Positions 1 through 8,120 of a DNA stretch of 36,485 nucleotides are shown here, piece by piece. Where the stretch lies: positions 1-36,485 of the forward strand of contig CADADA010000032.1 in assembly GCA_902786515.1 (NCBI GenBank), written 5' to 3'. This DNA comes from an uncultured Lachnospiraceae bacterium. GTDB lineage: Bacteria; Bacillota; Clostridia; Lachnospirales; Lachnospiraceae. The notes under the pieces are model-generated. The model had not been told where the DNA came from. It saw only the letters and a program-made list of their open reading frames with translations, and did no database searches. A program made the position numbers and the translations under genes. Each line of letters starts with the position of its first letter. Positions within the stretch are counted from its first letter, which is position 1.

Positions 1-98
1 ACCTCACGATGGACACCCTTGCTGTTCGGCTATATCCTTCCCACTGTCGGGCGGATTAGGGACTTTCACCCTTTAGAAACGTGCGCCGTCGGGCGCAC
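1..98 (+). repeat. Dispersed repeat copy 1, end of an unidentified element
   Basis: This stretch has no credible ORF. It ends in a 13-nt core (GGGACTTTCACCC, 59-71) followed by a short GC-rich hairpin, GTGCGCC/GGCGCAC, at 81-98. The same core followed by a similar hairpin recurs on the same strand at 35629-35661. I infer a remnant of a repeated or mobile element whose body lies outside the window or is lost. No transposase or terminal inverted repeat is visible, so the element type is unknown. Confidence 0.5.
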
Positions 99-104
99 GA
101 ACAA

Positions 105-134
105 AAGCCGGGCAGGTTAGTTTCTGCCCGGCTT
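105..134. terminator. Strong intrinsic terminator, 3' of the YerC-like gene
   Basis: A perfect 11-bp GC-rich stem (AAGCCGGGCAG / CTGCCCGGCTT) encloses an 8-nt loop and, read on the minus strand, is followed by TTGTT. It lies just after the stop of the gene at 146-436. It may also stop plus-strand transcription from the repeat at 1-98, although the plus-strand side has no T tract. Confidence 0.8.
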
Positions 135-145
135 CATCACGGTTC

Positions 146-436
146 TTAATCTTTTTTTAATCTTCCAAACACCATATCATAACCATCATTGCCATAATTG
201 AGCGAGCGGTTCACTCTGCTTATCGTGGCCGTGGAAGCCCCTGTCTTTTCAGCAATGTCATGGTATGTCTTTTTTTCTTTCAGCATTTTTGCGACCTCAT
301 ATCTTTGTGATATAGACAGCAATTCATTAACTGTGCATAAGTCTTCGAAGAAACAATAACATTCTTCCTTGTTTTCCAATGTCAAAATGGCATCAAACAA
401 TTCATCAACCGCTTCTGTATGTATCTTATCCGTCAT
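146..436 (-). CDS. YerC/YecD family TrpR-related DNA-binding protein
   Basis: A 96-residue protein of the size and pattern of the YerC/YecD family, small relatives of the Trp repressor. The N-terminal two thirds is helical, with a SISQRYEVAKML segment typical of the TrpR superfamily fold. A helix-turn-helix follows at about residues 58-82 (YHDIAEKTGASTATISRVNR). These proteins are thought to bind DNA as dimers; their ligand and target are not settled, so calling it a tryptophan repressor would be wrong. The start is preceded by GGAAGGA about 13 nt upstream, which is rather far, but no better start is visible. It has its own terminator and seems monocistronic. Confidence 0.9.
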   Translation of the reverse strand: MTDKIHTEAVDELFDAILTLENKEECYCFFEDLCTVNELLSISQRYEVAKMLKEKKTYHDIAEKTGASTATISRVNRSLNYGNDGYDMVFGRLKKD

Positions 437-511
437 ACAAACATCAGTATCCTTCCTATTCTATGGCAATAGAATTTTTTTCATGTACTAACAGTTTATC
501 ATATTAAAGCA

Positions 512-1243
512 TTAAAATCCAGTGTTTTTATATCTGTTTAAAAATGTTTTTAATTTTTCCGGATAAAAATTAAGCACATATTCTTCTGGAAATCCTACCT
601 CCTTAATAAGCTCAAGTGACTCATTATGTCGTCCGACATTCTCGATGGAATGTGCGTCACTGTTGATGCAGACAGGATACTTATTATATTTGCATATTTC
701 AAGTATTCTCGTTATATTTTCACGTGCATTTTCTCTCCACGGACACCCTGCAAGAGAGTTATTGTTTATTTCCAGCAATACATCATACTCCATGGCGGCA
801 TCTATTACTTTTTCATAATCAACAGGTATCTTACCGTCATCCAGATGACCTATAATGTTGACAAAAGGCTTTTTTATCGCGCCTATAATGGCATTCGTGT
901 TCTGCTCAAGATTTCCTGGCTCATATCCTATCCCAATATGGATACTAGCGATACATAAGTCCATTTTTTGCATTAGTTGTTCGTCTAAATCTACCGCTCC
1001 TTCGTAATCCAGTATATTTAATTCCACTCCGAACAATACTTCTATATCTCCGTAATCTCTCTTTCTGTCTGTCAACTGTTCAAAATATTCTTCAGTGCAT
1101 GTTCCGGGCATCAGCACAGAATGTTCCGTGATTCCCAGTAATGTTAAACTCCTTTTCCTTGCCTCTTCTATCATCTCTTCAATTGTATTTTGGGCATGTC
1201 CGCTTGCTACTGTATGTGTGTGTAAATCAGTACAATATCTCAT
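512..1243 (-). CDS. PHP-domain metal-dependent phosphoesterase (YcdX-like)
   Basis: A 243-residue single-domain PHP protein. The metal ligands expected of the family are visible: DLHTHT at residues 6-11, GITEHS with His41, Glu74 in FGVELN, His102, His133 in IIGHLD, and SDAH at 195-198. PHP proteins of this length are usually phosphatases with a trinuclear metal site (YcdX type) or histidinol-phosphatase-like enzymes. No his genes are nearby, so a general phosphoesterase role is the safer call. The RBS is GAAAGGAAAA just before the ATG. A long hairpin at 1264-1316 separates it from the upstream gene, so it may have its own promoter or depend on read-through. Confidence 0.88.
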   Translation of the reverse strand: MRYCTDLHTHTVASGHAQNTIEEMIEEARKRSLTLLGITEHSVLMPGTCTEEYFEQLTDRKRDYGDIEVLFGVELNILDYEGAVDLDEQLMQKMDLCIASIHIGIGYEPGNLEQNTNAIIGAIKKPFVNIIGHLDDGKIPVDYEKVIDAAMEYDVLLEINNNSLAGCPWRENARENITRILEICKYNKYPVCINSDAHSIENVGRHNESLELIKEVGFPEEYVLNFYPEKLKTFLNRYKNTGF

Positions 1244-1263
1244 ATTTTTTTCCTTTCAGCAAA

Positions 1264-1316
1264 AGCGGTGGGCTTACAACAGTCTGATTGCACAGCTCAT
1301 TGTAAAACCCACCGCT
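1264..1316 (-). terminator. Long-stem hairpin between the repeat-protein and PHP genes
   Basis: AGCGGTGGG at 1264-1272 pairs perfectly with CCCACCGCT at 1308-1316, and the arms extend inward with TTACAA/TTGTAA. On the minus strand it follows the stop of the gene at 1331 and is trailed by TTTTGCT, a weak U tract. It is probably the terminator of the exported repeat protein. A partial-termination or RNA-processing role is also possible. Confidence 0.6.
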
Positions 1317-1330
1317 CCTCATAATCAATT

Positions 1331-2512
1331 TTATTTCAACGTGCTTACACTTACAACCTTACTATACTTGCTGTAAACTGTATTGCCGTCAGTTCCTTTT
1401 GCATAAGCTCTTACTCTGACATAATATTTTGTCTTTGCCTTAAGTCCGCTTACTACTTTTCTTCCTGTCTTAACCGGAATACTTGTTACCTTTGAACCCT
1501 TAAAGTTCTTCTTTACAGAATACTGAAGTTCATATCCTGTTGCCTTTGAATCCGTCTTTACAGTAACGGAAATCTTTTTCTTCATACCTGATATCTTCTT
1601 TACAACAGGCTTTGCAAGTTTAACTTTTGTAGTAGCAGCTTCCTTCTTCCAGCCTGCATAAAGTGTCTGGTTAGATGCTGTCTTAACTACTGTAGATGCT
1701 TTTACTTTCTTGCCGTTTTTCTTTTTTGTATACCATCCTGTAAACTTGTATCCTGTCTTTGTTGCTTTAGGTAACTTACCAATCTTCTTTCCATAAGTTA
1801 CTTTCATGCTGGCTGTTGATACACTTCCACCGTTTGCATTAAACTTAACTGTATACTCTTTTGCAGTCCATACTGCACTTACTGTCAAGTCTTCTGTAAC
1901 TTCATCAAAATCTGTATCCCATGATAATGTATATCCTGTCTTTGTAAGTTCAGGTGCCTCAGCATATTCCCCACTCTCAACTTCCTGCTCAGACACTATA
2001 TCATCGCCATCCATAAATACTACTGTATAAGCATCGCCGTCTTCTTCGTCCCAATCATCGCCGTCTTCATCTTCTCCGTCACCCCAGTCATCGCCGTCTT
2101 CGTCTTCTCCGTCATCCCAATCTTCTTCATCATCGCCGTCTTCGTCGTCGCCCCAGTCTTCATCATCACCGTCGTCCCATTCATCGCTGTCTTCGTCTTC
2201 TCCGTCGCCCCAGTCTTCTTCATCTTCGCCGTCTTCTTCGTCCCAATCGCTGTCATCTTCAATCCAGTCGTCTCCGTCCTCGCTCCATTCGTCTGTTGAC
2301 TCCTCCGAATCATCAACACTTCCAAACTCAAGTACGTCGTCTTCTGTAATGACTCCCTCAACAAAGTCATCGTCTTCTTCAAATCCCTCTAAATCTTCAA
2401 CGAAATCAACATCTGTCATATCATCGCCAAGTGCCCTCACTCCGCATACACCCGGGCACGCAAGAATTGCAGCCAATGCTAAAGCAGCACCTTTTAAATA
2501 TACCTTTCTCAT
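1331..2512 (-). CDS. Exported acidic low-complexity / InlB-type repeat / Fn3-like surface protein
   Basis: With the start at ATG 2512 (AAGGA 8 nt upstream; in-frame ATGs at 2518 and 2521 are too close to that RBS) the protein has 393 residues. Residues 1-27 form a signal peptide. Residues about 30-160 are a very acidic low-complexity tract built from Asp, Glu and Gly with regularly spaced Trp. About 161-290 hold two InlB B-repeat/Flg_new-like units (for example FNANGGSV and TGYKFTGWYT). About 297-393 resemble a fibronectin type III domain. The last 150 residues are Lys-rich, so the mature protein is strongly polarised in charge. No LPXTG or transmembrane anchor follows. I infer a cell-surface or secreted protein; the binding partner is unknown. 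Confidence 0.8.
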   Translation of the reverse strand: MRKVYLKGAALALAAILACPGVCGVRALGDDMTDVDFVEDLEGFEEDDDFVEGVITEDDVLEFGSVDDSEESTDEWSEDGDDWIEDDSDWDEEDGEDEEDWGDGEDEDSDEWDDGDDEDWGDDEDGDDEEDWDDGEDEDGDDWGDGEDEDGDDWDEEDGDAYTVVFMDGDDIVSEQEVESGEYAEAPELTKTGYTLSWDTDFDEVTEDLTVSAVWTAKEYTVKFNANGGSVSTASMKVTYGKKIGKLPKATKTGYKFTGWYTKKKNGKKVKASTVVKTASNQTLYAGWKKEAATTKVKLAKPVVKKISGMKKKISVTVKTDSKATGYELQYSVKKNFKGSKVTSIPVKTGRKVVSGLKAKTKYYVRVRAYAKGTDGNTVYSKYSKVVSVSTLK

Positions 2513-2635
2513 TCCCATCATCCTTTCTTATAAGCTAACATACTATACTATACAAAATCTTCCCCAACGTTATGCATCAATTATCAGCCTATATATTATC
2601 ACTCGATGTTTCAAAACAGTCTCCCGTCTGTTTTT

Positions 2636-2652
2636 TTGTGCAATTTGCACAA
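2636..2652. promoter_or_regulatory. Perfect palindrome in the leader of the exported repeat protein
   Basis: TTGTGCAATTTGCACAA is a perfect 8-bp inverted repeat around one central T. It lies about 30-45 nt downstream of the predicted start site of the promoter at 2689-2716. Its size and symmetry fit a dimeric repressor operator, though it could also fold as an RNA hairpin. The regulator is unknown. Confidence 0.45.
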
Positions 2653-2688
2653 CCTAAATACGTGATTCGGTATTGCATTTGTGGTTTA

Positions 2689-2716
2689 ATTATACCACAC
2701 TGTTAAATGCTGTCAA
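2689..2716 (-). promoter_or_regulatory. Consensus sigma-A promoter for the exported repeat protein
   Basis: On the minus strand TTGACA (2711-2716), a 16-nt spacer and TATAAT (2689-2694) match both hexamers exactly. This predicts a leader of roughly 170 nt before the start codon at 2512. The rest of the 2513-2791 gap holds the palindrome at 2636-2652, a small AAACAG/CTGTTT hairpin and no gene. Confidence 0.75.
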
Positions 2717-2765
2717 TATCATTTGTAGATTTTTTTCATAATATTGTCAATTTCGTGATTTTGTT

Positions 2766-2795
2766 TAATAAAAATAGCTGTCGTTAGACAGCTAT
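2766..2795 (-). terminator. Intrinsic terminator overlapping the hslO stop codon
   Basis: Read on the minus strand, ATAGCTGTC, a 4-nt loop and GACAGCTAT are followed by a T-rich tract. The left arm includes the TAG stop codon of hslO, so gene end and terminator are fused. Confidence 0.75.
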
Positions 2796-3658
2796 AACAA
2801 TGCTTTTAATTCATCTATTTCAAATTCATAGTTTGTATTGCAGAAATTGCAATTCATTTCTATCTTTTTTCCTTCATTTATCATTTCGGTCAATTCTTTT
2901 TTACCTATACTAATAAGTGCTTTTGTTACTCTTTCTCTGCTGCAATTACATCTGTATGCTGCAGGTATAGTATCATTTATCTTAAGTCCCAGTTCTCCAA
3001 CAACCTCTTTTAAGATATCTTCCGGCGTCTTTCCCTGTTCCATAAGATTTGTTACAGAATCAAGGCTCTCTATCTTTTTCTCTAAAAATGTGATTACATT
3101 TTCTGAAGCAAACGGCATTAGCTGCAATATGAAACCACCGGCCTGTTTCACTGTGTTATTTTTTTCCATTAGTACGCCAAGTGCAACTGCTGACGGTATC
3201 TGCTCTGACGATGCAAAATAGTATGTTAAATCTTCTGCAACTTCACTTGTGGTTAAACTAACCTGACTTGAATACGGCTCTTTCATTCCCAAATCTTTTA
3301 TAACTGTCATTGTACCATATCCTATTGCCCCGCCTACATCCAGTTTTCCAAGATAATTCGGTGGAATGACTATCCCGGGATTTCCCACGTATCCTTTTAC
3401 ATTCGCTTTAGAATCTGCAGTTACAGTGATTCCGCCTATTGGTCCGTCTCCCTTCATCATGATGGTTAATATATCATTTTCCCCCTTCATCATGCTTCCC
3501 ATCATTGCCGCACCTGATAACAGTCTTCCGAATGCTGCCGTAGCTACCGGACTTGTATTATGAATCTGTCTCGCCTTTTCTACCAGCTGTGTCGAGCAAA
3601 TCGCATATGCTCTTATCTGGTCATCTGCTGCCGTGGCTCTTACTATATAATCATTCAT
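2792..3658 (-). CDS. hslO: Hsp33 redox-regulated holdase chaperone
   Basis: A 288-residue protein of normal Hsp33 length. The N-terminal core has family motifs such as GRLLSGAAMM and GDGPIGGI. The C-terminal zinc redox switch is intact: Cys237 and Cys239 (CNC) and Cys270 and Cys273 (CNFC). On oxidative stress these cysteines release zinc and form disulfides, turning on holdase activity in the cytoplasm. The start is set at ATG 3658 (MNDYIVRA) because upstream codons encode residues foreign to Hsp33 and because this ATG sits in an 8-nt overlap (ATGAATGA) with the end of the upstream methyltransferase, which suggests translational coupling. Confidence 0.95.
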   Translation of the reverse strand: MNDYIVRATAADDQIRAYAICSTQLVEKARQIHNTSPVATAAFGRLLSGAAMMGSMMKGENDILTIMMKGDGPIGGITVTADSKANVKGYVGNPGIVIPPNYLGKLDVGGAIGYGTMTVIKDLGMKEPYSSQVSLTTSEVAEDLTYYFASSEQIPSAVALGVLMEKNNTVKQAGGFILQLMPFASENVITFLEKKIESLDSVTNLMEQGKTPEDILKEVVGELGLKINDTIPAAYRCNCSRERVTKALISIGKKELTEMINEGKKIEMNCNFCNTNYEFEIDELKALL

Positions 3659-4421
3659 CTTTATATATACCTGCTTTCTTAATTTCTTTTGCCATAATAT
3701 ACATGCGGTCAGTCTCTTCTGTAACATCTTTGTCACTAAATGCCTCTACCGCTTTAACAAACTCCATACCTGCCTTCTCAATCAATTCCTTTATCTCACT
3801 GACTGTATATCCTTTTTGCAGATGTGTTTCTTCATATCTGTCATATTTACCATGTTCATCTTCTATGTAAAGTGTTATGTCATACTCGTTAATGTTGTCT
3901 TTGCTGTCAAACCAGTTTTCCCAGATAAAGCTTCCGTTCTCTCTGTTTTCAGCAATCGTAGCATCTCCCATTCTTTTGTATTTCCCGATTGTATTCATAT
4001 CAAATATAAAGATACCTCCTATATCGAGATAATTATTCACCAGCCTGAATACCTGAAGCAGTTCTTCCTTGTCAGTGATATAATTCAGTGAATCACACAC
4101 GCTCACAACAGCACGGACGGTGCCGTATAGTTCAAATTCGCGCATATCCTGATTCAGATATAAAATATCATGTCCGGACTCATCCCTTTTTTCAATGGCA
4201 ATTCCCAGCATTTCGTCAGAATTATCTATTCCAATCATGTCATATCCTGCTTCTGCCAGTAATTCCGTCATGCTCCCGGTTCCACATCCAAGTTCTAATA
4301 CGATTCCGTCTTCTATTCCCGCCTCTTTCAATTTTCCTATGAGGTACCTGCTCCAATCTTTATACGGTACATTATCCATAAACATATCATATACCGAAGC
4401 AAATTCATTATACGAATCCAT
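3651..4421 (-). CDS. Class I SAM-dependent methyltransferase
   Basis: A 256-residue Rossmann-fold methyltransferase. The SAM-binding motif I is VLELGCGTG at residues 41-49, and the acidic residue after beta-2 is in GIDNSDEML (Asp66). A further segment, MREFEL, fits the motif around the adenine pocket. The substrate cannot be read from the sequence; small-molecule methyltransferases of this shape are common in Clostridia. The RBS GGAAGGA is about 9 nt before the ATG. The gene overlaps hslO by 8 nt, so the two are probably made from one mRNA ending at 2766. Confidence 0.85.
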   Translation of the reverse strand: MDSYNEFASVYDMFMDNVPYKDWSRYLIGKLKEAGIEDGIVLELGCGTGSMTELLAEAGYDMIGIDNSDEMLGIAIEKRDESGHDILYLNQDMREFELYGTVRAVVSVCDSLNYITDKEELLQVFRLVNNYLDIGGIFIFDMNTIGKYKRMGDATIAENRENGSFIWENWFDSKDNINEYDITLYIEDEHGKYDRYEETHLQKGYTVSEIKELIEKAGMEFVKAVEAFSDKDVTEETDRMYIMAKEIKKAGIYKDE

Positions 4422-4564
4422 TAATGTTTTCCTTCCATTCTCATTACATTTGTAAAACCATTGTTATAGTATCAGTTTTTTTTATGAAATGCAAGGTTGA
4501 TTATTCCATGGTTTTAACTTATACTTGTATAATGGTTAAGGCATTTTGAATAGGAGTAGAGAAA

Positions 4565-5506
4565 TTGAAAACGAATTTTATTTATACACAAATCAGAAAG
4601 ATAAGTTTTGTTAACCTGATTATTCCCGCGCTGGTATCATTGATTCTTATCATCATTTTTTTTAATTTACCATTTAAGGAAATTATTGCACCCCATTACC
4701 TGAAATCGGTTAAGGATGTTGATTCTCTCTATGCTTCTGATGTACGCTATGTTGATATTTCATTTGATTCTTTATATTATACCGGTTATGACTACATAAA
4801 GAACGGTCATATTATGGGATATTATTATTATTGCCTTGATGATAAAGCCTGTACCTTCGTACTTGTAAATGCAAATAAGATTAAGAAACCTACGGAAGTA
4901 ATTAAAGGATATTCCATGAAGGCTTCTCTTGATAATCAGAATAATCTGGTAAAACAGATGATATCGGATTTTTCCAAAGATTTAAACTGGACGGCCGATG
5001 GTCTTTTATCTGTCAGCTCTGTCTGCTATATTAACGAATTAGGATATAAATCATATATGTTTTTATCTCTGGGCATATTTATGTTAATATTGTCATTATT
5101 GCTTTTGAGATATATTGTCTCGAATATTATGTATATGATATTACCGGGACTTTTTCCGGCATGTGTAAAGTTTAAAAGAATGTGCGGCGAGCTTAAATCC
5201 ATTATGCGGGTTAATGCTGAATTGAAAAATGAGGATTATGTTCTTTACAGAACGAAAAAAATGATTTTCACAAGGCATTATTTTATGTATATGGATCATA
5301 CAAATCTCGATATTATTCCGCTTAATAAAATCGAGAAGGTCCACTACAAATTGGTCTTATTACAAAAAAATATTTACTCAATACATTTTCATTGTGCAAA
5401 TAAGACTAAAATCCACCTACCTTATATGACCGGAAAGTCTTTTAATGAATTTTCGGAATATATGGCTCAAATCGGAATCCGCGTCAGTAAATCAGAAAAT
5501 CAGTAG
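4565..5506 (+). CDS. Two-TM membrane protein of unknown function
   Basis: A 313-residue protein starting at TTG (AGGAG 9 nt upstream); no in-frame ATG gives a better fit. Hydrophobic segments lie at about residues 15-34 and 161-182. They flank an outside domain of about 125 residues rich in Tyr and Asp, and a C-terminal cytoplasmic domain of about 130 residues follows. That part (TKKMIFTRHYFMYM, then IIPLNKIEKVHYK) looks like the beta-rich, PH-like tail of bacterial membrane proteins, but I do not recognise a named family. A TATAAT at 4530-4535 is a plausible -10 element. It stands alone between minus-strand genes and shares a terminator region with the converging SEC-C gene. Confidence 0.7.
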   Translation: MKTNFIYTQIRKISFVNLIIPALVSLILIIIFFNLPFKEIIAPHYLKSVKDVDSLYASDVRYVDISFDSLYYTGYDYIKNGHIMGYYYYCLDDKACTFVLVNANKIKKPTEVIKGYSMKASLDNQNNLVKQMISDFSKDLNWTADGLLSVSSVCYINELGYKSYMFLSLGIFMLILSLLLLRYIVSNIMYMILPGLFPACVKFKRMCGELKSIMRVNAELKNEDYVLYRTKKMIFTRHYFMYMDHTNLDIIPLNKIEKVHYKLVLLQKNIYSIHFHCANKTKIHLPYMTGKSFNEFSEYMAQIGIRVSKSENQ

Positions 5507-5576
5507 TGGTGGGACAACGTTGCAGGACATCATTTCAAACAAGCATGTTGATGTATATTCAGCTCGTTGCCTTAAC

Positions 5577-5608
5577 AAAAAAGAGTCCGCTTCTGCGAAC
5601 TCTCTTTT
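5577..5608. terminator. Bidirectional terminator between converging genes
   Basis: The stem AAAGAGTcCGC / GCGaACTCTcTTT has a TTCT loop and is flanked by T-rich sequence on both strands: TTTTTTGTT on the minus strand and TTTTGTT on the plus strand. It serves the SEC-C gene and probably also the gene ending at 5506. Confidence 0.75.
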
Positions 5609-5609
5609 G

Positions 5610-6128
5610 TTATCTTCCACAACAGAATTTATATTTTTTCCCGCTTCCGCAAGGACATGGATCATTTCTTCCAATCTTAGCACCTTTAACAACTGTATGT
5701 GAGCTTTTCTGCTCCTTATACAATTCTTTTCTTCTCTCCTCTGTGAGAAGGCTGTCCCACTGAGGCAATGTATATAACCATTCTGCCTTTGCCTCCACCA
5801 TGTTTTTGTACAAAAGTTCTTTGTCAAAGTGAAGACTTACATTTGTATCCTCTGTCATTGACTCTATCGGATTTTCTTCAACCAGACTGTCATTAATTCC
5901 ATCTAAGAATCCTACCATAATCAGTAACTCTGTATGATATTTTTCAGCTAATTCTTTTACTGTTCCACTGACTACTTCATCCGGATTTGCTAATATCTTT
6001 TCATATATTCCTTTTTCAATATTAAAATAATTAGCCCAGAAACGGTTGCTCTCCTGCTGGCTCTTCTCAGCTGAATAGGCAATTCCACGCCAAGTCTCCA
6101 ATAAAGTTAATTCCTGATTCTCTGCCAT
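5610..6128 (-). CDS. SEC-C metal-binding motif protein
   Basis: A 172-residue cytoplasmic protein. Residues about 153-172 are [20 protein letters not shown], the zinc-binding SEC-C motif best known from the SecA C-terminus. The preceding 150 residues are mostly helical with no motif I recognise. In SecA the motif binds SecB or ribosomes; in free-standing proteins like this the partner is unknown. The start at ATG 6128 has a good purine-rich RBS (AAGGAAGG about 8 nt upstream); longer forms would add a Lys/Arg-rich extension with no support. Probably monocistronic. Confidence 0.85.
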   Translation of the reverse strand: MAENQELTLLETWRGIAYSAEKSQQESNRFWANYFNIEKGIYEKILANPDEVVSGTVKELAEKYHTELLIMVGFLDGINDSLVEENPIESMTEDTNVSLHFDKELLYKNMVEAKAEWLYTLPQWDSLLTEERRKELYKEQKSSHTVVKGAKIGRNDPCPCGSGKKYKFCCGR

Positions 6129-6200
6129 CTTTCTTTCCTTCCTTTGTTGTATAGTTTTATAACTACACACAGTATATACTATTTCTCTGATTTTTTCAAA

Positions 6201-8117
6201 CTATTTCTTAAGGAATTCTATATATGCATCTTCGCTTACAGGTCTTGAATAATAAAAGCCCTGTAAAAAGTCACATCCTATATTTATTAATGTGTCTGCC
6301 ATTTCTTTAGTTTCCACACCTTCTGCCACAATTTCCAGTTCAAGACTTTTTATCATTGCCACGGTGTATTTTAATATCTTAAATGCTTTCTCATCACTCA
6401 TTGCTGCCCAGACAATACTCTTACCTATTTTCACCATCTTAAAAGGCAGCTCTATGAGATAGTCAGATGTTGAAAATCCTGTTCCGTAATCGTCCATTGA
6501 GAACTGGATTCCCTTCGAGAGAAGCTTATTCATATTCTCTATTAACATCTCATTATTGACGAAATCCGCTGTCTCTGTTATTTCAAGATTAAATGCAGAG
6601 TACGGCAGATGATATTTATCTACGATGCTTATAAGCTTTTCTGCAAGATTTTCCTGCATGCACTGTACCACTGACAGGTTGACCTCAATGTATTCAATTC
6701 CGTATTTTTCTGCTCTTCCTGATGCTAAAAACTGACATACTTTTTCAAATACAATTTCTCCTAATTTTAGGATTTTACCGTTCTTCTCAGCTATCGGTAT
6801 AAATTCCTCAGGACTTATGAATCCCAAATCACTGTCAATCAGTCTCACTAATGCTTCTGCGGATGAAAATTTACCTGTCTTTACATTTCTTATCGGCTGA
6901 TAATGTACCGTAAATCCATCATTAATGATTGCCTGACTAATCAGATGTGATATTGCAAGTTGTCTCTGCTGTTTCATGAGAATATCTCTGCCAATGCAAA
7001 GCACGTCATCATTCATAAGGTCTCTGTTTTCAGTAAATGCGTAATCTATCATACTCGAAAGCTCCTTTGAAGACAACACATCATCCGGGTATTTTACATA
7101 ACAGATAAGTGGAATCATTGTCATATTAATTTCTGCAACTGAAACCGATTCAGCAAATTCATCTTTTATTTCTTCTGTTATTGATATCACGTCATCATTG
7201 TAGGTAATGATTCCAAATCGTATTCCGCCTAAAAAGAATACTCTCTTTGTATTGAATCTTTCACTCAATTTTCTTGCAACATGTATGACGAGACTCTCGA
7301 CATTTTCAGTACCAAAAGTTTCTTTAATATATTTGAATCCATCAATCTCAACTATTATGGCTGTGAATTCTTTCCTGTTGCCAATGGCAATATCAGTTGT
7401 TGAATAAAACGATTTGCCATTGCTCATTCCGGTAAGTGAATCTGTATATATTTCAGGATTCTGTATGGACATGAACATAAGCAGCATGGATACAGTACTC
7501 GCATAGTTCGTCAGCAGTAAGTTGTCAAAATACATCTGAATAACAACACATGCAAAAATAAAGCATGTAAAAGAATACACTGCTACTCTCTGTGATTTTA
7601 TCAAACGATATCTGTTCTTTACAGTTATTATCAGGCATATTGTAAATGTAAGATATGCCATAAAATACAGTAAAGCCACCAGTGGTCCTCTAGTATATAC
7701 TCCATTTTCAAAGTAAAACACTCCTTTGGTTATACCTGTTGTGGAAATTATTAACGTATAAAAAATGACAATGCCATAAAACCAGATTTTTTCCAGTTTT
7801 TTTGTCTCTCTGCCATTCAATAAGGATATCACATACATATACAATAACGCCGATATGATATTTACGCTAAAATAATATCCCATTGAAAACAGATAGCCTG
7901 CCCATACCGGTATGATGCCCTGCTCAATCGGCTCATATGTGTATACCGTAATCAAATCAAAGATTGTGGCAACAAAATTAAACACCAACATTTGTATAAA
8001 AAAGATTGATGATCTGTCTTTACGGTTATTCAATTTATACGTATATCCAAATATTACAATTTCCAATATAATAGCAGCTATATCATAGTGTGTTACCCAC
8101 TGCATTTTATTCACCAT
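6201..8117 (-). CDS. Membrane EAL phosphodiesterase with degenerate GGDEF domain
   Basis: A 638-residue c-di-GMP signalling protein. Residues 1-215 hold about seven hydrophobic helices, an unidentified membrane sensor. A GGDEF domain follows (DSLTGMSNGKSF, about 226-237), but its signature is GGIRF (297-301), so cyclase activity is unlikely. The EAL domain (about 385-638) keeps the expected catalytic residues: EAL at 421-423, Asn480, Glu512, Asp542-Asp543 in DDYGTG, Lys563, Glu599 and Gln619. The usual Asp after the lysine is Gly (KIGKS). A working phosphodiesterase is likely. It starts 3 nt after the hydrogenase stop; ATG 8105 with GGTGA upstream is an equally good start. Co-transcription with fermentation genes is notable. 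Confidence 0.88.
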   Translation of the reverse strand: MVNKMQWVTHYDIAAIILEIVIFGYTYKLNNRKDRSSIFFIQMLVFNFVATIFDLITVYTYEPIEQGIIPVWAGYLFSMGYYFSVNIISALLYMYVISLLNGRETKKLEKIWFYGIVIFYTLIISTTGITKGVFYFENGVYTRGPLVALLYFMAYLTFTICLIITVKNRYRLIKSQRVAVYSFTCFIFACVVIQMYFDNLLLTNYASTVSMLLMFMSIQNPEIYTDSLTGMSNGKSFYSTTDIAIGNRKEFTAIIVEIDGFKYIKETFGTENVESLVIHVARKLSERFNTKRVFFLGGIRFGIITYNDDVISITEEIKDEFAESVSVAEINMTMIPLICYVKYPDDVLSSKELSSMIDYAFTENRDLMNDDVLCIGRDILMKQQRQLAISHLISQAIINDGFTVHYQPIRNVKTGKFSSAEALVRLIDSDLGFISPEEFIPIAEKNGKILKLGEIVFEKVCQFLASGRAEKYGIEYIEVNLSVVQCMQENLAEKLISIVDKYHLPYSAFNLEITETADFVNNEMLIENMNKLLSKGIQFSMDDYGTGFSTSDYLIELPFKMVKIGKSIVWAAMSDEKAFKILKYTVAMIKSLELEIVAEGVETKEMADTLINIGCDFLQGFYYSRPVSEDAYIEFLKK

Positions 8118-8120
8118 GCC

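Noticed and set aside
1..145. rRNA or tRNA fragment at the left edge
   Set aside because: The sequence does not fold as a tRNA and has no recognisable rRNA segment; repetition at 35.6 kb favours a dispersed repeat.
626..958. A 110-codon plus-strand frame inside the PHP gene
   Set aside because: It is antisense to a well-supported PHP gene whose metal-binding motifs are on the minus strand.
2020..2382. A 120-codon minus-strand frame rich in Lys, Thr and Met
   Set aside because: It is the second frame of the acidic low-complexity repeat in the exported protein; the composition follows directly from the GAC/GAA-rich repeat.
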